The notes under the pieces are model-generated. The model ran no database searches, was not told where the DNA came from, and saw only the letters and a program-made list of their open reading frames with translations. DNA of 64,000 nucleotides from GCA-2686295 sp964402995 (GTDB taxonomy: Archaea; Nanobdellota; Nanobdellia; Woesearchaeales; GCA-2686295), in the NCBI GenBank assembly GCA_964402995.1, contig CAYOEA010000002.1:79753-143752 (forward strand), written 5' to 3'. Of the stretch, positions 7,647-16,580 are shown one piece after another. Positions within the stretch are counted from its first letter, which is position 1, and the number at the start of each line of letters is the position of its first letter. Position numbers and translations under genes: made by a program.

Positions 7647-8587
7647 TGTATAGCCAGTTTATGTTTTGTTGATTTTGCTCTTTTAGGTTTAGTCATGATT
7701 AATAGTCTTTTTTTAGGACCTGCAACTGAACCGTGTATAAGAATAAATGTTGATTTAATATTTCCATATTTATGAAAGTCTACACCATATTTTTCAACTT
7801 CGTTTGAAATTTCTAAAACTTGTTTGTTATATTCAACTCTTTGATGGTAACCTGTTTGACCTGCGTGAGGTACTTTCCAAGAAATATGTTGTTGTCTAAC
7901 CCATGGACCTAATGAACCAGGGTTTCTAATACTTTTTTCTGATTTGTGACTTCTTCTACCAATTCCAAATCTTTTCATAGGACCTTGGAAACCTTTTCCT
8001 TTAGTTATACCATGAACATCAACAAAGTTGTTAGGACCAAAAACAGAATCAAAAGCAAACTCCTTATCAGCATTTTCTTTTAAGTAAGTTACTTTTTCAG
8101 TATTAGTACCGCCTAAAGCGATTTCAAAAATTTCAGGTTTCTTTTTTCCAAATCCTGCTTTTTTAGGTTGAGTATAAACAGTTACAGTAATATTATCATA
8201 TAAGTCTGGATTAATTGAATCTAAATCTGCTTTATTTTCTTTTCCAGTTGTAGTTTTTCTTAGAAGTTCTTTTTCAGTTTTAAAAAAAATTTCCTTTATA
8301 AGGACAGTTGCTGCGTTTTCTTTTTGATAAAAACGAGCAGAAGCGAATCTCATTGGTGGGCATTCAAGAATTGTTACTGGAACACTCATTAATTCACCTT
8401 TAAGATGAGAATTTTTATTTTCATTAACAGCCATTATATGAGTCATACCGACTTTATAACCTGCGAATGCTGAAGGTTTAACATCTTTTGAAACAAACCA
8501 AGATCTAACTCTTGCGTACATTCTTGTAGCACGTTTTCGTCTCCAAAACTGTAAACTTCCTTTTCTTGGGCGTCTTATTGTTGGCAT
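7643..8587 (-). CDS. rpl3: 50S ribosomal protein L3 (uL3), first gene of the operon
   Basis: 314 residues. uL3 is an early assembly protein close to the peptidyl-transferase centre. The diagnostic central loop is present: FVDVHGITKGKGFQGPMKRF, then GIGRRSHKSEKSIRNPGSLG and VRQQHISWKVPHAGQTGYHQ. The N-terminal PTIRRPRKGSLQFWRRKRA is the archaeal/eukaryotic form. It is the first gene of the ribosomal run; 191 bases separate it from the primase gene upstream. Confidence 0.98.
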   Translation of the reverse strand: MPTIRRPRKGSLQFWRRKRATRMYARVRSWFVSKDVKPSAFAGYKVGMTHIMAVNENKNSHLKGELMSVPVTILECPPMRFASARFYQKENAATVLIKEIFFKTEKELLRKTTTGKENKADLDSINPDLYDNITVTVYTQPKKAGFGKKKPEIFEIALGGTNTEKVTYLKENADKEFAFDSVFGPNNFVDVHGITKGKGFQGPMKRFGIGRRSHKSEKSIRNPGSLGPWVRQQHISWKVPHAGQTGYHQRVEYNKQVLEISNEVEKYGVDFHKYGNIKSTFILIHGSVAGPKKRLLIMTKPKRAKSTKHKLAIQ

Positions 8588-8730
8588 TTATGTTTCCTCA
8601 TTTAATTTGCCTTGAAAAATGTTGTTCTCAGAAATCGTGTAATACGAGTACTGAAAAAGGTTCTTCCCCAGGCATTGACTATAAATCCAAATTATTATTA
8701 ACTTGAACTTTCATTACGAAATTCTAGTTC

Positions 8731-8740
8731 GTTTATAAAG
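8731..8740 (-). promoter_or_regulatory. Candidate TATA box for the L3-led ribosomal operon
   Basis: On the minus strand this reads CTTTATAAAC, a good archaeal TATA box. It would give a leader of about 120 nucleotides before the L3 start. A second candidate (ATTTATAG, 8678-8686) would give a leader of about 70 nucleotides. The leader between about 8631 and 8661 can form a hairpin (arms TCAG/CTGA and TCGT/ACGA). Inferred from sequence only. Confidence 0.5.
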
Positions 8741-8778
8741 ATTGTGATTGTAAAATGACGAAATAAGTGAAATCATAC

Positions 8779-10389
8779 CTATTTGTCTTGACTTATATTC
8801 TTTTTTGTGTCAGACGCCACTTTAATTTGCTTTTTTGAATCTTTTTTCGCTTTAGCGTTTTTAGATTTTACAACTTTTTTATTCTTTGCAGCATCTTTAG
8901 ATTTAAATATAGTATACATTAAAGGATTTTTCACTCTACGACAAAATTCATCAGGTGTACAAACCCTCATATCTTTGTAATAAGCCTTATTATCGCAATT
9001 AGGTGGTGGAGGTACTTTTTTATTTTTATTTAGTTCTTTATACCTTAATTGACCATTTATGTAGACTTGGCGTAATTCCTCAACATTTAGTTTATTCCAT
9101 TCATCAAGACGTGTTCTGATTTCAGCCATATTCCAACCTACATTAAGTAAAAAGTTAGATAATACAAATATAGCTCTTTTTTTACCATCTTCAATACCTT
9201 TTAGTATATTCTTTATACATGGAGGAAATAATTCTTCAGAAATAGCCTCGGAAATCTCATCATACTCTTTTTGCTCTCTTTCTTTTTTGAAATTGTGCTC
9301 TTCTTCTACTTCAACATTAAAATCATACGCTTGAAGAACTAAAGTGTCTGTTTGATTTTTAGGAGCATCTTTATCTAAGAATTTTGATAAAATTTTGACA
9401 TTATCTGGCTTTGCACTCTCTTTATTAAAAGTTAGAATATCACTTAAAGGAATAGGAACAGATACTAATTGCGATTTTTCATGAAATGAAAAAGGCATTC
9501 TGAATAAATGCCGAGATGAAATAAGAAGAGTATCTAATTCAATTATAGCAAATGGGTTAAATTGAGAAATATAATCTTTTTTAGGATTTACCTTACTAGG
9601 GCTACAATTACAAAGAGACTTTAATATTTTTTTCTCTATTATTTTAGAACATTTAGGACAAACAAGATAATTTTTTTCTTCAGTTGATTTAATAGAATAG
9701 CCACACACACAATCAAAACTTGCAATATGAACTTTATCTGCTTTAATTCTAACTTTACAATTCTTACAAGATGTTTGAACTAATTCCTCTTTTTTATCAG
9801 GAAATAGTTCATGTAATTTAGATAATGATATTTCATAACCATCAAATGAAATAATATCTCCTTTTACTTCAATGAATTTTCTGATATAATCTAAAAGATA
9901 CTTTGCAATACGCATGGGAGCTTCAGGAAATAATTTTTTTGTATCTTTACCACCTATTTTGTCAGGGAATGCTTCAAAAGGAACTGCTATGTGAAAACCT
10001 TTGTTTCCAGAGAACTTTGCAGAAATAGATACTATATTGTGTGCTTGTAAAGCTTTAACAACTAAATGAGCTGTTAATTTAGAAAAATCCCAATTAGGAC
10101 AATCAATGTCTAAAACTAAATCCCAACCTTTTCTTAGTTCATCAAGATCAATTGGTTTAAGATTTGTGCCTAATTGAAGAGGGTTATACCATCTTTCTTC
10201 AGAACAATGAAAAGAAGTTGTGCCTCTTTTTGCATGAGCAAGAATATCGCTGTTATAATTCAAAGTATCAGGACGTTTACCAAAACGATCATTATAACGA
10301 ACTGCAACCTCTCTATCTTCAGCTACACGAAGTATTTCATTCTGAATATCTTCTCGCTTATAGAATTTTAAAGTTGTACTTATGAACAT
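8779..10389 (-). CDS. DNA primase, fused small (PriS) and large-subunit Fe-S (PriL-C) domains
   Basis: 536 residues. The N-terminal two thirds is archaeal PriS: the catalytic acidic pair in DLVLDIDCPN, the SGNKGFHIAVPFEAF motif, an inserted multi-cysteine zinc region (CKNCK, CVCG, CPKC and CNC, about residues 207-265), and IELDTLLISSRHLFRMPFSF, the third catalytic segment. From about residue 390 the sequence becomes PriL C-terminal domain: LFPPCIKNILKGIEDGKKRA, FLLNVGWNMAEIRTRLDEW and cysteines in PNCDN and VCTPDEFC, giving the four cysteines of the 4Fe-4S cluster. It should make RNA/DNA primers alone. Nanoarchaeum equitans is known to have such a fusion. A TATA box at 10411-10420 implies a leaderless mRNA. 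Confidence 0.93.
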   Translation of the reverse strand: MFISTTLKFYKREDIQNEILRVAEDREVAVRYNDRFGKRPDTLNYNSDILAHAKRGTTSFHCSEERWYNPLQLGTNLKPIDLDELRKGWDLVLDIDCPNWDFSKLTAHLVVKALQAHNIVSISAKFSGNKGFHIAVPFEAFPDKIGGKDTKKLFPEAPMRIAKYLLDYIRKFIEVKGDIISFDGYEISLSKLHELFPDKKEELVQTSCKNCKVRIKADKVHIASFDCVCGYSIKSTEEKNYLVCPKCSKIIEKKILKSLCNCSPSKVNPKKDYISQFNPFAIIELDTLLISSRHLFRMPFSFHEKSQLVSVPIPLSDILTFNKESAKPDNVKILSKFLDKDAPKNQTDTLVLQAYDFNVEVEEEHNFKKEREQKEYDEISEAISEELFPPCIKNILKGIEDGKKRAIFVLSNFLLNVGWNMAEIRTRLDEWNKLNVEELRQVYINGQLRYKELNKNKKVPPPPNCDNKAYYKDMRVCTPDEFCRRVKNPLMYTIFKSKDAAKNKKVVKSKNAKAKKDSKKQIKVASDTKKNISQDK

Positions 10390-10410
10390 AGTTATATAGA
10401 ATGGGTTGCT

Positions 10411-10420
10411 TATTTAAATG
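10411..10420 (-). promoter_or_regulatory. TATA box of the primase gene
   Basis: Minus-strand CATTTAAATA centred about 27 bases upstream of the primase ATG (10389). This spacing places transcription start at or next to the start codon, so the mRNA is probably leaderless. Based on spacing and sequence only. Confidence 0.55.
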
Positions 10421-10494
10421 TTTAATTTATATCTAAAGTGGATATTAGAACATAAGCGAAAGAGTTAATAAGATTGTTCTTTTAAAATAATAAA

Positions 10495-10731
10495 ATGAAT
10501 ATACTATATGTATTAATAAAAGTTTCTCACGGAAAATTAAAAGTTGTTAGTTCAAAACTTAGAAGTTATGAAGAAATAATTGAAGTTCATGAAATATACG
10601 GCAGATATGATATTATTGCTAAAGTTGTTTTAGAAAATGAAGGTGAAATGAGAAAATTTATGCAAAATAAACTTCTAATAACAGAAGGAATGATTGGAAC
10701 AGAAACACTTGTTGTTCTAAAAGAAGAATAA
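10495..10731 (+). CDS. Stand-alone Lrp/AsnC ligand-binding (RAM) domain protein
   Basis: 78 residues with no DNA-binding part. The sequence has the beta-alpha-beta-beta-alpha-beta RAM pattern: MNILYVLIKVSHGKLKVVSS, then VHEIYGRYDIIAKVVLENEG and a final MIGTETLVVL strand. Such SraA-like proteins form oligomeric rings and may bind small effectors or pair with full Lrp regulators. The gene ends one base short of the convergent hef stop. No partner regulator is adjacent. Confidence 0.85.
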   Translation: MNILYVLIKVSHGKLKVVSSKLRSYEEIIEVHEIYGRYDIIAKVVLENEGEMRKFMQNKLLITEGMIGTETLVVLKEE

Positions 10732-10732
10732 A

Positions 10733-12946
10733 TTAAATATATTTTGAGTCTATAACTTCTCTTATCTTTTTAGATTTTTTATTACCAACTAAATCAACAG
10801 TTGTTAGATCTAATTCAGAAGCGGATAAAATTTTAGAAGGCGAACCAAATTTTTCCAAAAGAGGTTTTGCTAAAGTTGTTCCAATACCTGGTAAAGAACT
10901 AATAAAATATTCTTGTTGTTCTTTAAGAGATAAAGGTTTAGAAGAATGCATTTGAAATTCTTTTTTATCAAGATTTAATTCCCTTTTTGCAAGAAGTTTA
11001 ATGTACTCTGCAGAATCAATAGGATTTTTAGTGAAAATTATAGGTATCTTAAAAGCAGTTGTCAAAGTTGAAATCATACCTCTAATCGCATTTTGATTGA
11101 TGTTTCTTTGCGAATAAATATCTTCATCACCTTCAATCATAATTATTGGTTTTAAGAATTGAGTTAAATCTTTTGCTTGGTGTAATATTCTACCATCAAT
11201 AATTGAATCAACAAAATCTTTTTTAGTTTTGAATTCAATAACCACATCATCGGAAATTCTATAATCTCCAACAGATAAAGATTTTAAATCTAAAATAACA
11301 TTATCATCAGAAAGACGTTTCATAACACGAGACCCTTTTTCTCTATAATCAACAACAACTTTAAGTTCTGGTTCATTATTTTTAGCATAAGAATCTAAAT
11401 TTGAATTCTTTTCTTTATTAGCATTAACAACTAAATTAGAAAATTTATTTTTTAATTTAATTAAATTAGCGTGCATTTTCTTTTCTTTATGAAAAGCAGA
11501 CCATCTATAAGCCTCATCACGTGTTTTTCTAGTCATTAAAATGAAAACTTTTCCCTTTTCCAACCTACCTGTTCTTCCTCTTCTTTGAATGGTTCTAATA
11601 GCAGAGGGTACAGGCTCATAAAAAATAACTAAATCGACTTGAGGAATATCAAGACCTTCTTCACCAACTGAAGTGCTTATTAAACAATTAAAATCACCAT
11701 TCGAAAATTCATCAATAATTTGTTTTTGTTCTTTTTGAGAAAGTCCTTTACCGTCAGATTTTCCTTGACCTATAAACATTTTTGAAGAAATATTTTGTTT
11801 TTCAAGTAAAGATTGAATAGTAGACGAACCACTTCTATATTGGGTGAAAATAATTATTTTGACATTTGGATTCTTAGTTTTTTCGTTTACAACAATATCT
11901 TCTAAAGCTTTAATTTTAGGATGAATTATACCTTTAGAAATCATGGTTTCAACTTTCATTTTAGCTAAAGTGAATTCAGTATCAGAAACAAGATTTTTTA
12001 CAGCTTTAACTGTTGTAGTTTTTGCTTGATCTTCAAGCTTTTCTAAATATTTTTGAAGAGGTTCTAAGCCTTGAGATTCCAATAATTCAAGACCATGTTG
12101 GATTTTCATAATCTCAGCAAGAAGACTTATAGATTTTAATATTTCAAAAGATTTTTCACCTGAAGAAATGAGACCTCTGAGTTCTGCTTGGATTGTAAGA
12201 AGAGCAGTTTTAGTAAGACTAGAATAATCGCCTGAAAAATAACCTAAATCCTTTACTTCACGAACCTTTCGTTTTATAGCAGTCTCAAGATGAACTTTTA
12301 CTTCTCCAAAATTTTCAGGAAAATCAACTTCAAACCATTTAACTTCGACATCTTGAACATGAGGTTTAATATCAGGATCAGTTTCAGTTCTAATTTCTAT
12401 GTTTTGAACGAATAAATTCGTACAAACTTCTTCAACTTTAGACATCTCAGAACCAGGAGATGCTGTCAAAGCTAAGATTCTAGAATGATCAGCTTTCTTC
12501 TCATATTGTTTTGCAACAAATACATACGCATAGTCTTTTACTGCTCTATGTGCTTCATCAACAACCAATAAACTTACTTTATTTAAAGATAATCTATTAG
12601 AAAGAATATCATTTTCCAATCCTTGGGGAGTTGAAATGATAATTTTTGCTTTTTCAAATAATTCAACACGTTTTTCAGGTTTTACAAAACCAGTAAATAA
12701 TACTATTTCTTCTTCTTTCAGATTAAAATGTTTTTTGAAGGTTTTAAGATGCTGTTCTACAAGAGGTCTTGTAGGAGCTAAAATAAGAATTTTTGAATTA
12801 GAATAAAGAGATAATCTGTGTGCTGCGAGGAGAAGTGCAATTACAGTTTTTCCAAGACCTGTTGGTAAAACAACCAAAGTATTATCTTTAGAAGCAGATT
12901 TAAAGATTGATTCTTGATATGATCTTGGTTTAAAGTCTTTTATCAT
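10733..12946 (-). CDS. hef: Hef-type helicase/nuclease (FANCM-XPF family)
   Basis: 737 residues. The N-terminal superfamily 2 helicase has Walker A LPTGLGKTVIALLLA, DEAH box VVDEAHRAVKDYAY and motif VI QRRGRTGRLEKG. The C-terminal XPF-type nuclease follows (VVDYREKGSRV, SVGDYRISDDVVIEFKTKKD, DSIIDGRI), ending in a helix-hairpin-helix pair with LPGIGTTLAKPLLEKFGSP. Hef remodels and cuts stalled replication forks with PCNA. The nuclease motif normally reads ERKxxxD; here it is EFKTKKD, so arginine is replaced by phenylalanine while the acidic and lysine residues remain. An SD-like GAGG lies about 10 bases before the ATG. Confidence 0.95.
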   Translation of the reverse strand: MIKDFKPRSYQESIFKSASKDNTLVVLPTGLGKTVIALLLAAHRLSLYSNSKILILAPTRPLVEQHLKTFKKHFNLKEEEIVLFTGFVKPEKRVELFEKAKIIISTPQGLENDILSNRLSLNKVSLLVVDEAHRAVKDYAYVFVAKQYEKKADHSRILALTASPGSEMSKVEEVCTNLFVQNIEIRTETDPDIKPHVQDVEVKWFEVDFPENFGEVKVHLETAIKRKVREVKDLGYFSGDYSSLTKTALLTIQAELRGLISSGEKSFEILKSISLLAEIMKIQHGLELLESQGLEPLQKYLEKLEDQAKTTTVKAVKNLVSDTEFTLAKMKVETMISKGIIHPKIKALEDIVVNEKTKNPNVKIIIFTQYRSGSSTIQSLLEKQNISSKMFIGQGKSDGKGLSQKEQKQIIDEFSNGDFNCLISTSVGEEGLDIPQVDLVIFYEPVPSAIRTIQRRGRTGRLEKGKVFILMTRKTRDEAYRWSAFHKEKKMHANLIKLKNKFSNLVVNANKEKNSNLDSYAKNNEPELKVVVDYREKGSRVMKRLSDDNVILDLKSLSVGDYRISDDVVIEFKTKKDFVDSIIDGRILHQAKDLTQFLKPIIMIEGDEDIYSQRNINQNAIRGMISTLTTAFKIPIIFTKNPIDSAEYIKLLAKRELNLDKKEFQMHSSKPLSLKEQQEYFISSLPGIGTTLAKPLLEKFGSPSKILSASELDLTTVDLVGNKKSKKIREVIDSKYI

Positions 12947-13098
12947 AAATTTTCCTCATAAAACTTTATTACTTTCACGAAGAAGAGAAATTGCTCCTAA
13001 CTTTAAAAGTATTATCCAAGAATGTCCAGTGTAAATAAAATTTAATAAAAAAAGATTGCACAACGAACTTAATCGTTGGCAAGATTAAACTATAAGAA

Positions 13099-13332
13099 TT
13101 ATTTTCTACCTCTAGCCATGATAGCACGTGAGATATCGCCATCTTTATCAACAAAGTAAAGATAACCTGATTCTTTTTTAGCAGCTACTTTTGCTACTTT
13201 TTCAGCTTTTTGTTTTCCTTTTTTTCCGCCACCACGCGACATTACAGCTCGTGATACATCACCATCTTTATCAACGAAATATAGGTAACCTGATTCTTTT
13301 TTAACACCAGCTTTTGCAACTTTTTCAGCCAT
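13099..13332 (-). CDS. Small basic protein with duplicated YLYFVDKDGD unit
   Basis: 77 residues from the MAEK start; a longer frame begins at 13350, but an SD-like GAGGGG lies just before MAEK. Two near-identical copies of a 25-residue unit, KKESGYLYFVDKDGDVSRAV and KKESGYLYFVDKDGDISRAI, are joined by a Lys/Gly-rich linker, each copy preceded by AEKVAKxxxKKES. No enzyme motif is visible. Short, lysine-rich and with its own TATA box at 13414-13423, it could be a nucleic-acid-binding or chromatin protein, but function is not known. It reads like a recent internal duplication. Confidence 0.8.
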   Translation of the reverse strand: MAEKVAKAGVKKESGYLYFVDKDGDVSRAVMSRGGGKKGKQKAEKVAKVAAKKESGYLYFVDKDGDISRAIMARGRK

Positions 13333-13448
13333 TTTTAACATACCCCTCATAGCGAAGAATAAGCTCCTCGTCTATAAAAAAACTAATTATTTACTTATAT
13401 TTTGATTAGAGTTTATTTAAATTTTTCGAAATTTTTCGACGTGAAACC

Positions 13449-13757
13449 TTAATTCTGGGCATAAAAATGCTTGTTAAGCCATTTTTTGAGAAATTTTCCA
13501 AAGAATAATCCAACTAAAAAAAGCACTAAAATCCATAAATTAAAGCCTACAACTATCATATATCCTATTACAAAAGCTAAAGATAAAAATGTGTATGGAA
13601 AATCTAAACCTGTAAATCTATATGCAGTAGATGTTATTACACCAAATAAAAAAATAACTATTAATTTTAAAATAAAACTTTTAACAATTAAAGAAAATAC
13701 TATACCTAAAACTAAGAATAATAAAAGAAATAATTCAAAACCGATCGGTAAAACCAT
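13449..13757 (-). CDS. Small integral membrane protein, unknown function
   Basis: 102 residues with three or four hydrophobic segments (roughly 8-30, 32-45, 55-75 and 72-90) and a basic C-terminus (KFLKKWLNKHF). No family recognised. It is divergent from the plus-strand gene at 13814, sharing a 56-base promoter gap with TATA-like sequences. The hydrophobic pattern over the whole frame, rather than a motif, supports a real protein. Confidence 0.65.
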   Translation of the reverse strand: MVLPIGFELFLLLFLVLGIVFSLIVKSFILKLIVIFLFGVITSTAYRFTGLDFPYTFLSLAFVIGYMIVVGFNLWILVLFLVGLFFGKFLKKWLNKHFYAQN

Positions 13758-13813
13758 GTTATTTTTGTTTAATTTGTAAATATATTTAAATTATTACTGA
13801 ATTCTAAATTAGG

Positions 13814-14083
13814 ATGATAATATTTAAAATGTTGGGTTTTTTAGATTTTTTAAGCCTAATTGCAATGGTTTTATTAGTAAATGGAGCAATTCCGTGGCGA
13901 GTTGGGATGATTTTTGCAGCATACTTATTGATAAAAGGTTTTGCATTCAAAGGAGATTTCGCAAGTGTTGTAGATATGACTATTGGAGTTTACATTATAT
14001 TAATACCTGTTTTTTCAGTAAAATTTTTCACAATCATATTTGCAATTTATCTTGGACAAAAAGCATTTGTTAGCCTTTTCTAA
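13814..14083 (+). CDS. Small integral membrane protein, unknown function
   Basis: 89 residues with three hydrophobic segments: FLDFLSLIAMVLLVNGAIPW, VGMIFAAYLLIKGFAF and DMTIGVYIILIPVFSVKFFT. The start may be MLGF at 13829. It overlaps the convergent gene at 14080 by four bases. The single mid-membrane acidic region and the GAIPWRVG turn are the only polar features. Function unknown. Confidence 0.65.
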   Translation: MIIFKMLGFLDFLSLIAMVLLVNGAIPWRVGMIFAAYLLIKGFAFKGDFASVVDMTIGVYIILIPVFSVKFFTIIFAIYLGQKAFVSLF

Positions 14084-14877
14084 AAATTTCCATCAATTAT
14101 TCTTGAGAAAAAGAAAAAGATGATCGCTCCTAAAACAGCTGCCAATAATAAAAGCCAAAAACTGTTTAAAATTGTTATTAAGAAATAAATTAATCCTATA
14201 TAACATATTAATGAAGCAAAAATAAAAACATATAATTGTCTTGAAAAGAAAAATATTGTAAATCCTGGAGTTGAACCATCACCTAATTTCATACCTGAAA
14301 TTGTTGGAATTGGAAGCATAGAAAAAAATGCGAACAATAAATTTAATTTTACAAATAATAATAAAAGGTATGAAGGAAATTGTAAATAAATTAATCCTAC
14401 AAGCATTGCAACACCAATATTTCCTACAACACCCCAAATAGATAAAGTTGAAATTTCTCTCATATTAGTACCATATCTAAAATGACCTAAACGTAATTTC
14501 TTATCATGTTTATAATATACTGAATTTGGAAATAAGAAAGGAATAAAACCAAATGAAATAAAGGATAATAATAAACCAATTAACACACCAGGAAGCCACC
14601 AATGAAATTTCATAGTATAACCTCTATCTATCGCAGCCATTTTTTGAAGAGTAAATTGAATTAGCATTGCAGAAATAATTATTATTGTAGAAAAAAACCA
14701 ATTGGTAAAACCTAATATCGCATTAAATGTATCTCCACCCCACATTCTAAAAGATAAAATGAAACCAAAAATAATTGCTGTTAAAAAAAGTTGCCTTTGT
14801 TCACTAACACTATATTTGAAGTAAACTTTAGAATGTGCAATTAGGTTGTTAAACATAATGTGAAGATTACAAAACAC
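14080..14877 (-). CDS. Site-2-protease-like (M50) membrane protein lacking the HExxH motif
   Basis: 265 residues with about six membrane segments. The layout follows M50/S2P proteins: a helix that should carry HExxH, a GxxxxxxP segment (GFIPFLFPNSVYY), WGVVGNIGVAMLVGLIYL resembling the AGPxxN helix, and NLLFAFFSMLPIPTISGMKL matching the NxxPxxxxDG region. The first motif reads FTLQKMAA, without histidine or glutamate, and the DG of the last motif is SG. It is probably a catalytically dead homologue, perhaps a membrane scaffold. The family assignment is by pattern and is tentative. Confidence 0.6.
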   Translation of the reverse strand: MFCNLHIMFNNLIAHSKVYFKYSVSEQRQLFLTAIIFGFILSFRMWGGDTFNAILGFTNWFFSTIIIISAMLIQFTLQKMAAIDRGYTMKFHWWLPGVLIGLLLSFISFGFIPFLFPNSVYYKHDKKLRLGHFRYGTNMREISTLSIWGVVGNIGVAMLVGLIYLQFPSYLLLLFVKLNLLFAFFSMLPIPTISGMKLGDGSTPGFTIFFFSRQLYVFIFASLICYIGLIYFLITILNSFWLLLLAAVLGAIIFFFFSRIIDGNF

Positions 14878-14892
14878 AATTTAAATAATTTA

Positions 14893-15603
14893 TTATTTTA
14901 AAGAAAGATTAGATTGTTCTAATTTCTTGAAATATTTTTTCATACCAGCCTCATGACCAGCACCAATTATAACCATTATTTTTTTATCAGGATTTTTATT
15001 TATTAAATGAAATAATTTTTTAGCCATAAATTTATCTCTATCATCAATTAAAGCAGAATAAAGACCAGGATATGAATCTTTAACTTGAGTTATTAAAGTT
15101 GAAATTAAATCTTGAGAAGGTATTTTGTTTAAATCAAACTTGATTTTAGGTCCTTTTTTAAATACTAAACCCATAAATAAATCTTTGAATAATCTTAATT
15201 TTTCTTTAAACGAAAATTTTCTAGAAAAATTTCTAAGAGTAATTTGAATATCTTGATCTATTAAAGCAAGTAATTTATCATTTGTTTTAGCAAGTTTAAT
15301 TCCTTGAATCATATCAGATCCAGGCTCCATACCAACAATTGAACCTAATTTCTTTTGAATAAATCTACCAATTATAAGAAAAAAGAAACCAGTAACACCA
15401 ATTTTTGGAATTAAAGATAAAGACATGGATGATTTTTGTTTAGAATTTTGTTTGTTTTGATTAGAAAATATGCTGTGAAAACGTTTAACATCGAGTTCAA
15501 CTGCTATTATATCAGGATTAAATTCTTTAAATGTAGTATTAATTTTAGAAACTGATAACTTAGAAATGTGAGATGTTCCTATTATCTTTAAATTTGGGTT
15601 CAT
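14893..15603 (-). CDS. TraB-domain protein
   Basis: 236 residues. Matches the TraB/PrgY pattern: NLKIIGTSHISKLSVSKINT at the N-terminus, FNPDIIAVELDVKRFHSI, GMEPGSDMIQGIKLAK with ALIDQDIQITLRNF, and a late VIIGAGHEAGMKKYF. The two conserved histidine blocks (GTSH and GAGH) are intact; related proteins are thought to be metal-dependent hydrolases, but archaeal substrates are unknown. The C-terminal membrane region of bacterial TraB is missing. Confidence 0.85.
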   Translation of the reverse strand: MNPNLKIIGTSHISKLSVSKINTTFKEFNPDIIAVELDVKRFHSIFSNQNKQNSKQKSSMSLSLIPKIGVTGFFFLIIGRFIQKKLGSIVGMEPGSDMIQGIKLAKTNDKLLALIDQDIQITLRNFSRKFSFKEKLRLFKDLFMGLVFKKGPKIKFDLNKIPSQDLISTLITQVKDSYPGLYSALIDDRDKFMAKKLFHLINKNPDKKIMVIIGAGHEAGMKKYFKKLEQSNLSLK

Positions 15604-15633
15604 AATAAAAGTAAAATGAATTTATTTAAAAAA

Positions 15634-16434
15634 TTAGTTTTTAAGATTTAGATTCTTAGTAGCTAAACCAAAAAGACTTGAAAGTGTTTCACTAAAGAAC
15701 TCTGTATTTGCCCAAATACCAACATCATAATTCGGATGAACAGTATTATCGTCCATTAACATAAACATTACTTGTTTATCATCAATAATACAAAATCTTC
15801 CTTTACCTGTATAATCAATCACTTTAGCAAATTTTTCCATGTTTTTAAGTAAATCTTTAGTTTTAGAAGTTAAAGCAGTTGCAATTTTTATTGAAACTCC
15901 TCTTTTATTTGCTTTTTCAAATGATTTTGAAAGTAAAGATAATTTTCTTAAGGCACCTTCTTCAGATGTAACAAGTAAAACTGATTTTTCTGCACTTTTA
16001 ATCATCATATCTAAATGTGAATAAAGTCTATCTCTGCCTTTTAATGATGCAGTAATTTCAGCAGGATCAACAAGTGATACTCCTTCTGTATGAAGTGTAT
16101 TTAATTCAGTTAATAAATCTGATTCTTTAAGTTTATTAAGACTAGATAATTGAGATGTAGTATCATCTTGGATTTTTTTCTTAACTCTTTCCAAGACTTC
16201 TTCTGGAGGAACTGCTAAGTATTTTATAGGTTTTCCAATTTTCATTATGATAAAACCTTTTTTTTCAAGGCTTTCTAGAACGTCATAACTTCTACTTCTT
16301 GGAACATTTGCAATATCACTTAATTCACCTGCAGTACTTACACCTCGTGAAAGTAAAGCGGTCCAAATTTTAGCTTCATAAGTATTCAAACCAAAATCTT
16401 TGATTTTTTTTAAAAATTCATTTTGAACGAGCAT
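15634..16434 (-). CDS. TrmB-family transcriptional regulator
   Basis: 266 residues from the MLVQNEF start. That start has an SD-like AGGAGAT nine bases upstream (16444-16450); the longer frame begins at 16467, at or ahead of the start point predicted from the TATA box (16485-16494). The N-terminal winged helix (FGLNTYEAKIWTALLSRGVS, AGELSDIANVPRSRSYDVLE, KKGFIIMKIGKPIKYLAV) is classic TrmB. The C-terminal half resembles the effector domain with a PLD-like fold. Its regulon cannot be seen here. It borders the origin region. Confidence 0.92.
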   Translation of the reverse strand: MLVQNEFLKKIKDFGLNTYEAKIWTALLSRGVSTAGELSDIANVPRSRSYDVLESLEKKGFIIMKIGKPIKYLAVPPEEVLERVKKKIQDDTTSQLSSLNKLKESDLLTELNTLHTEGVSLVDPAEITASLKGRDRLYSHLDMMIKSAEKSVLLVTSEEGALRKLSLLSKSFEKANKRGVSIKIATALTSKTKDLLKNMEKFAKVIDYTGKGRFCIIDDKQVMFMLMDDNTVHPNYDVGIWANTEFFSETLSSLFGLATKNLNLKN

Positions 16435-16580
16435 CTTTAGTTTATCTCCTTTAACCGAAGTTATCATTTTGGTAAGATGCTTGTTTTTATAAACCTTATG
16501 TTTTTTTTGTTATTGTTCAGTAGTTAATTTTAATATAATTTATTATTTTTAAAAGAAAAAATCATCTTAAAAATAATTAT

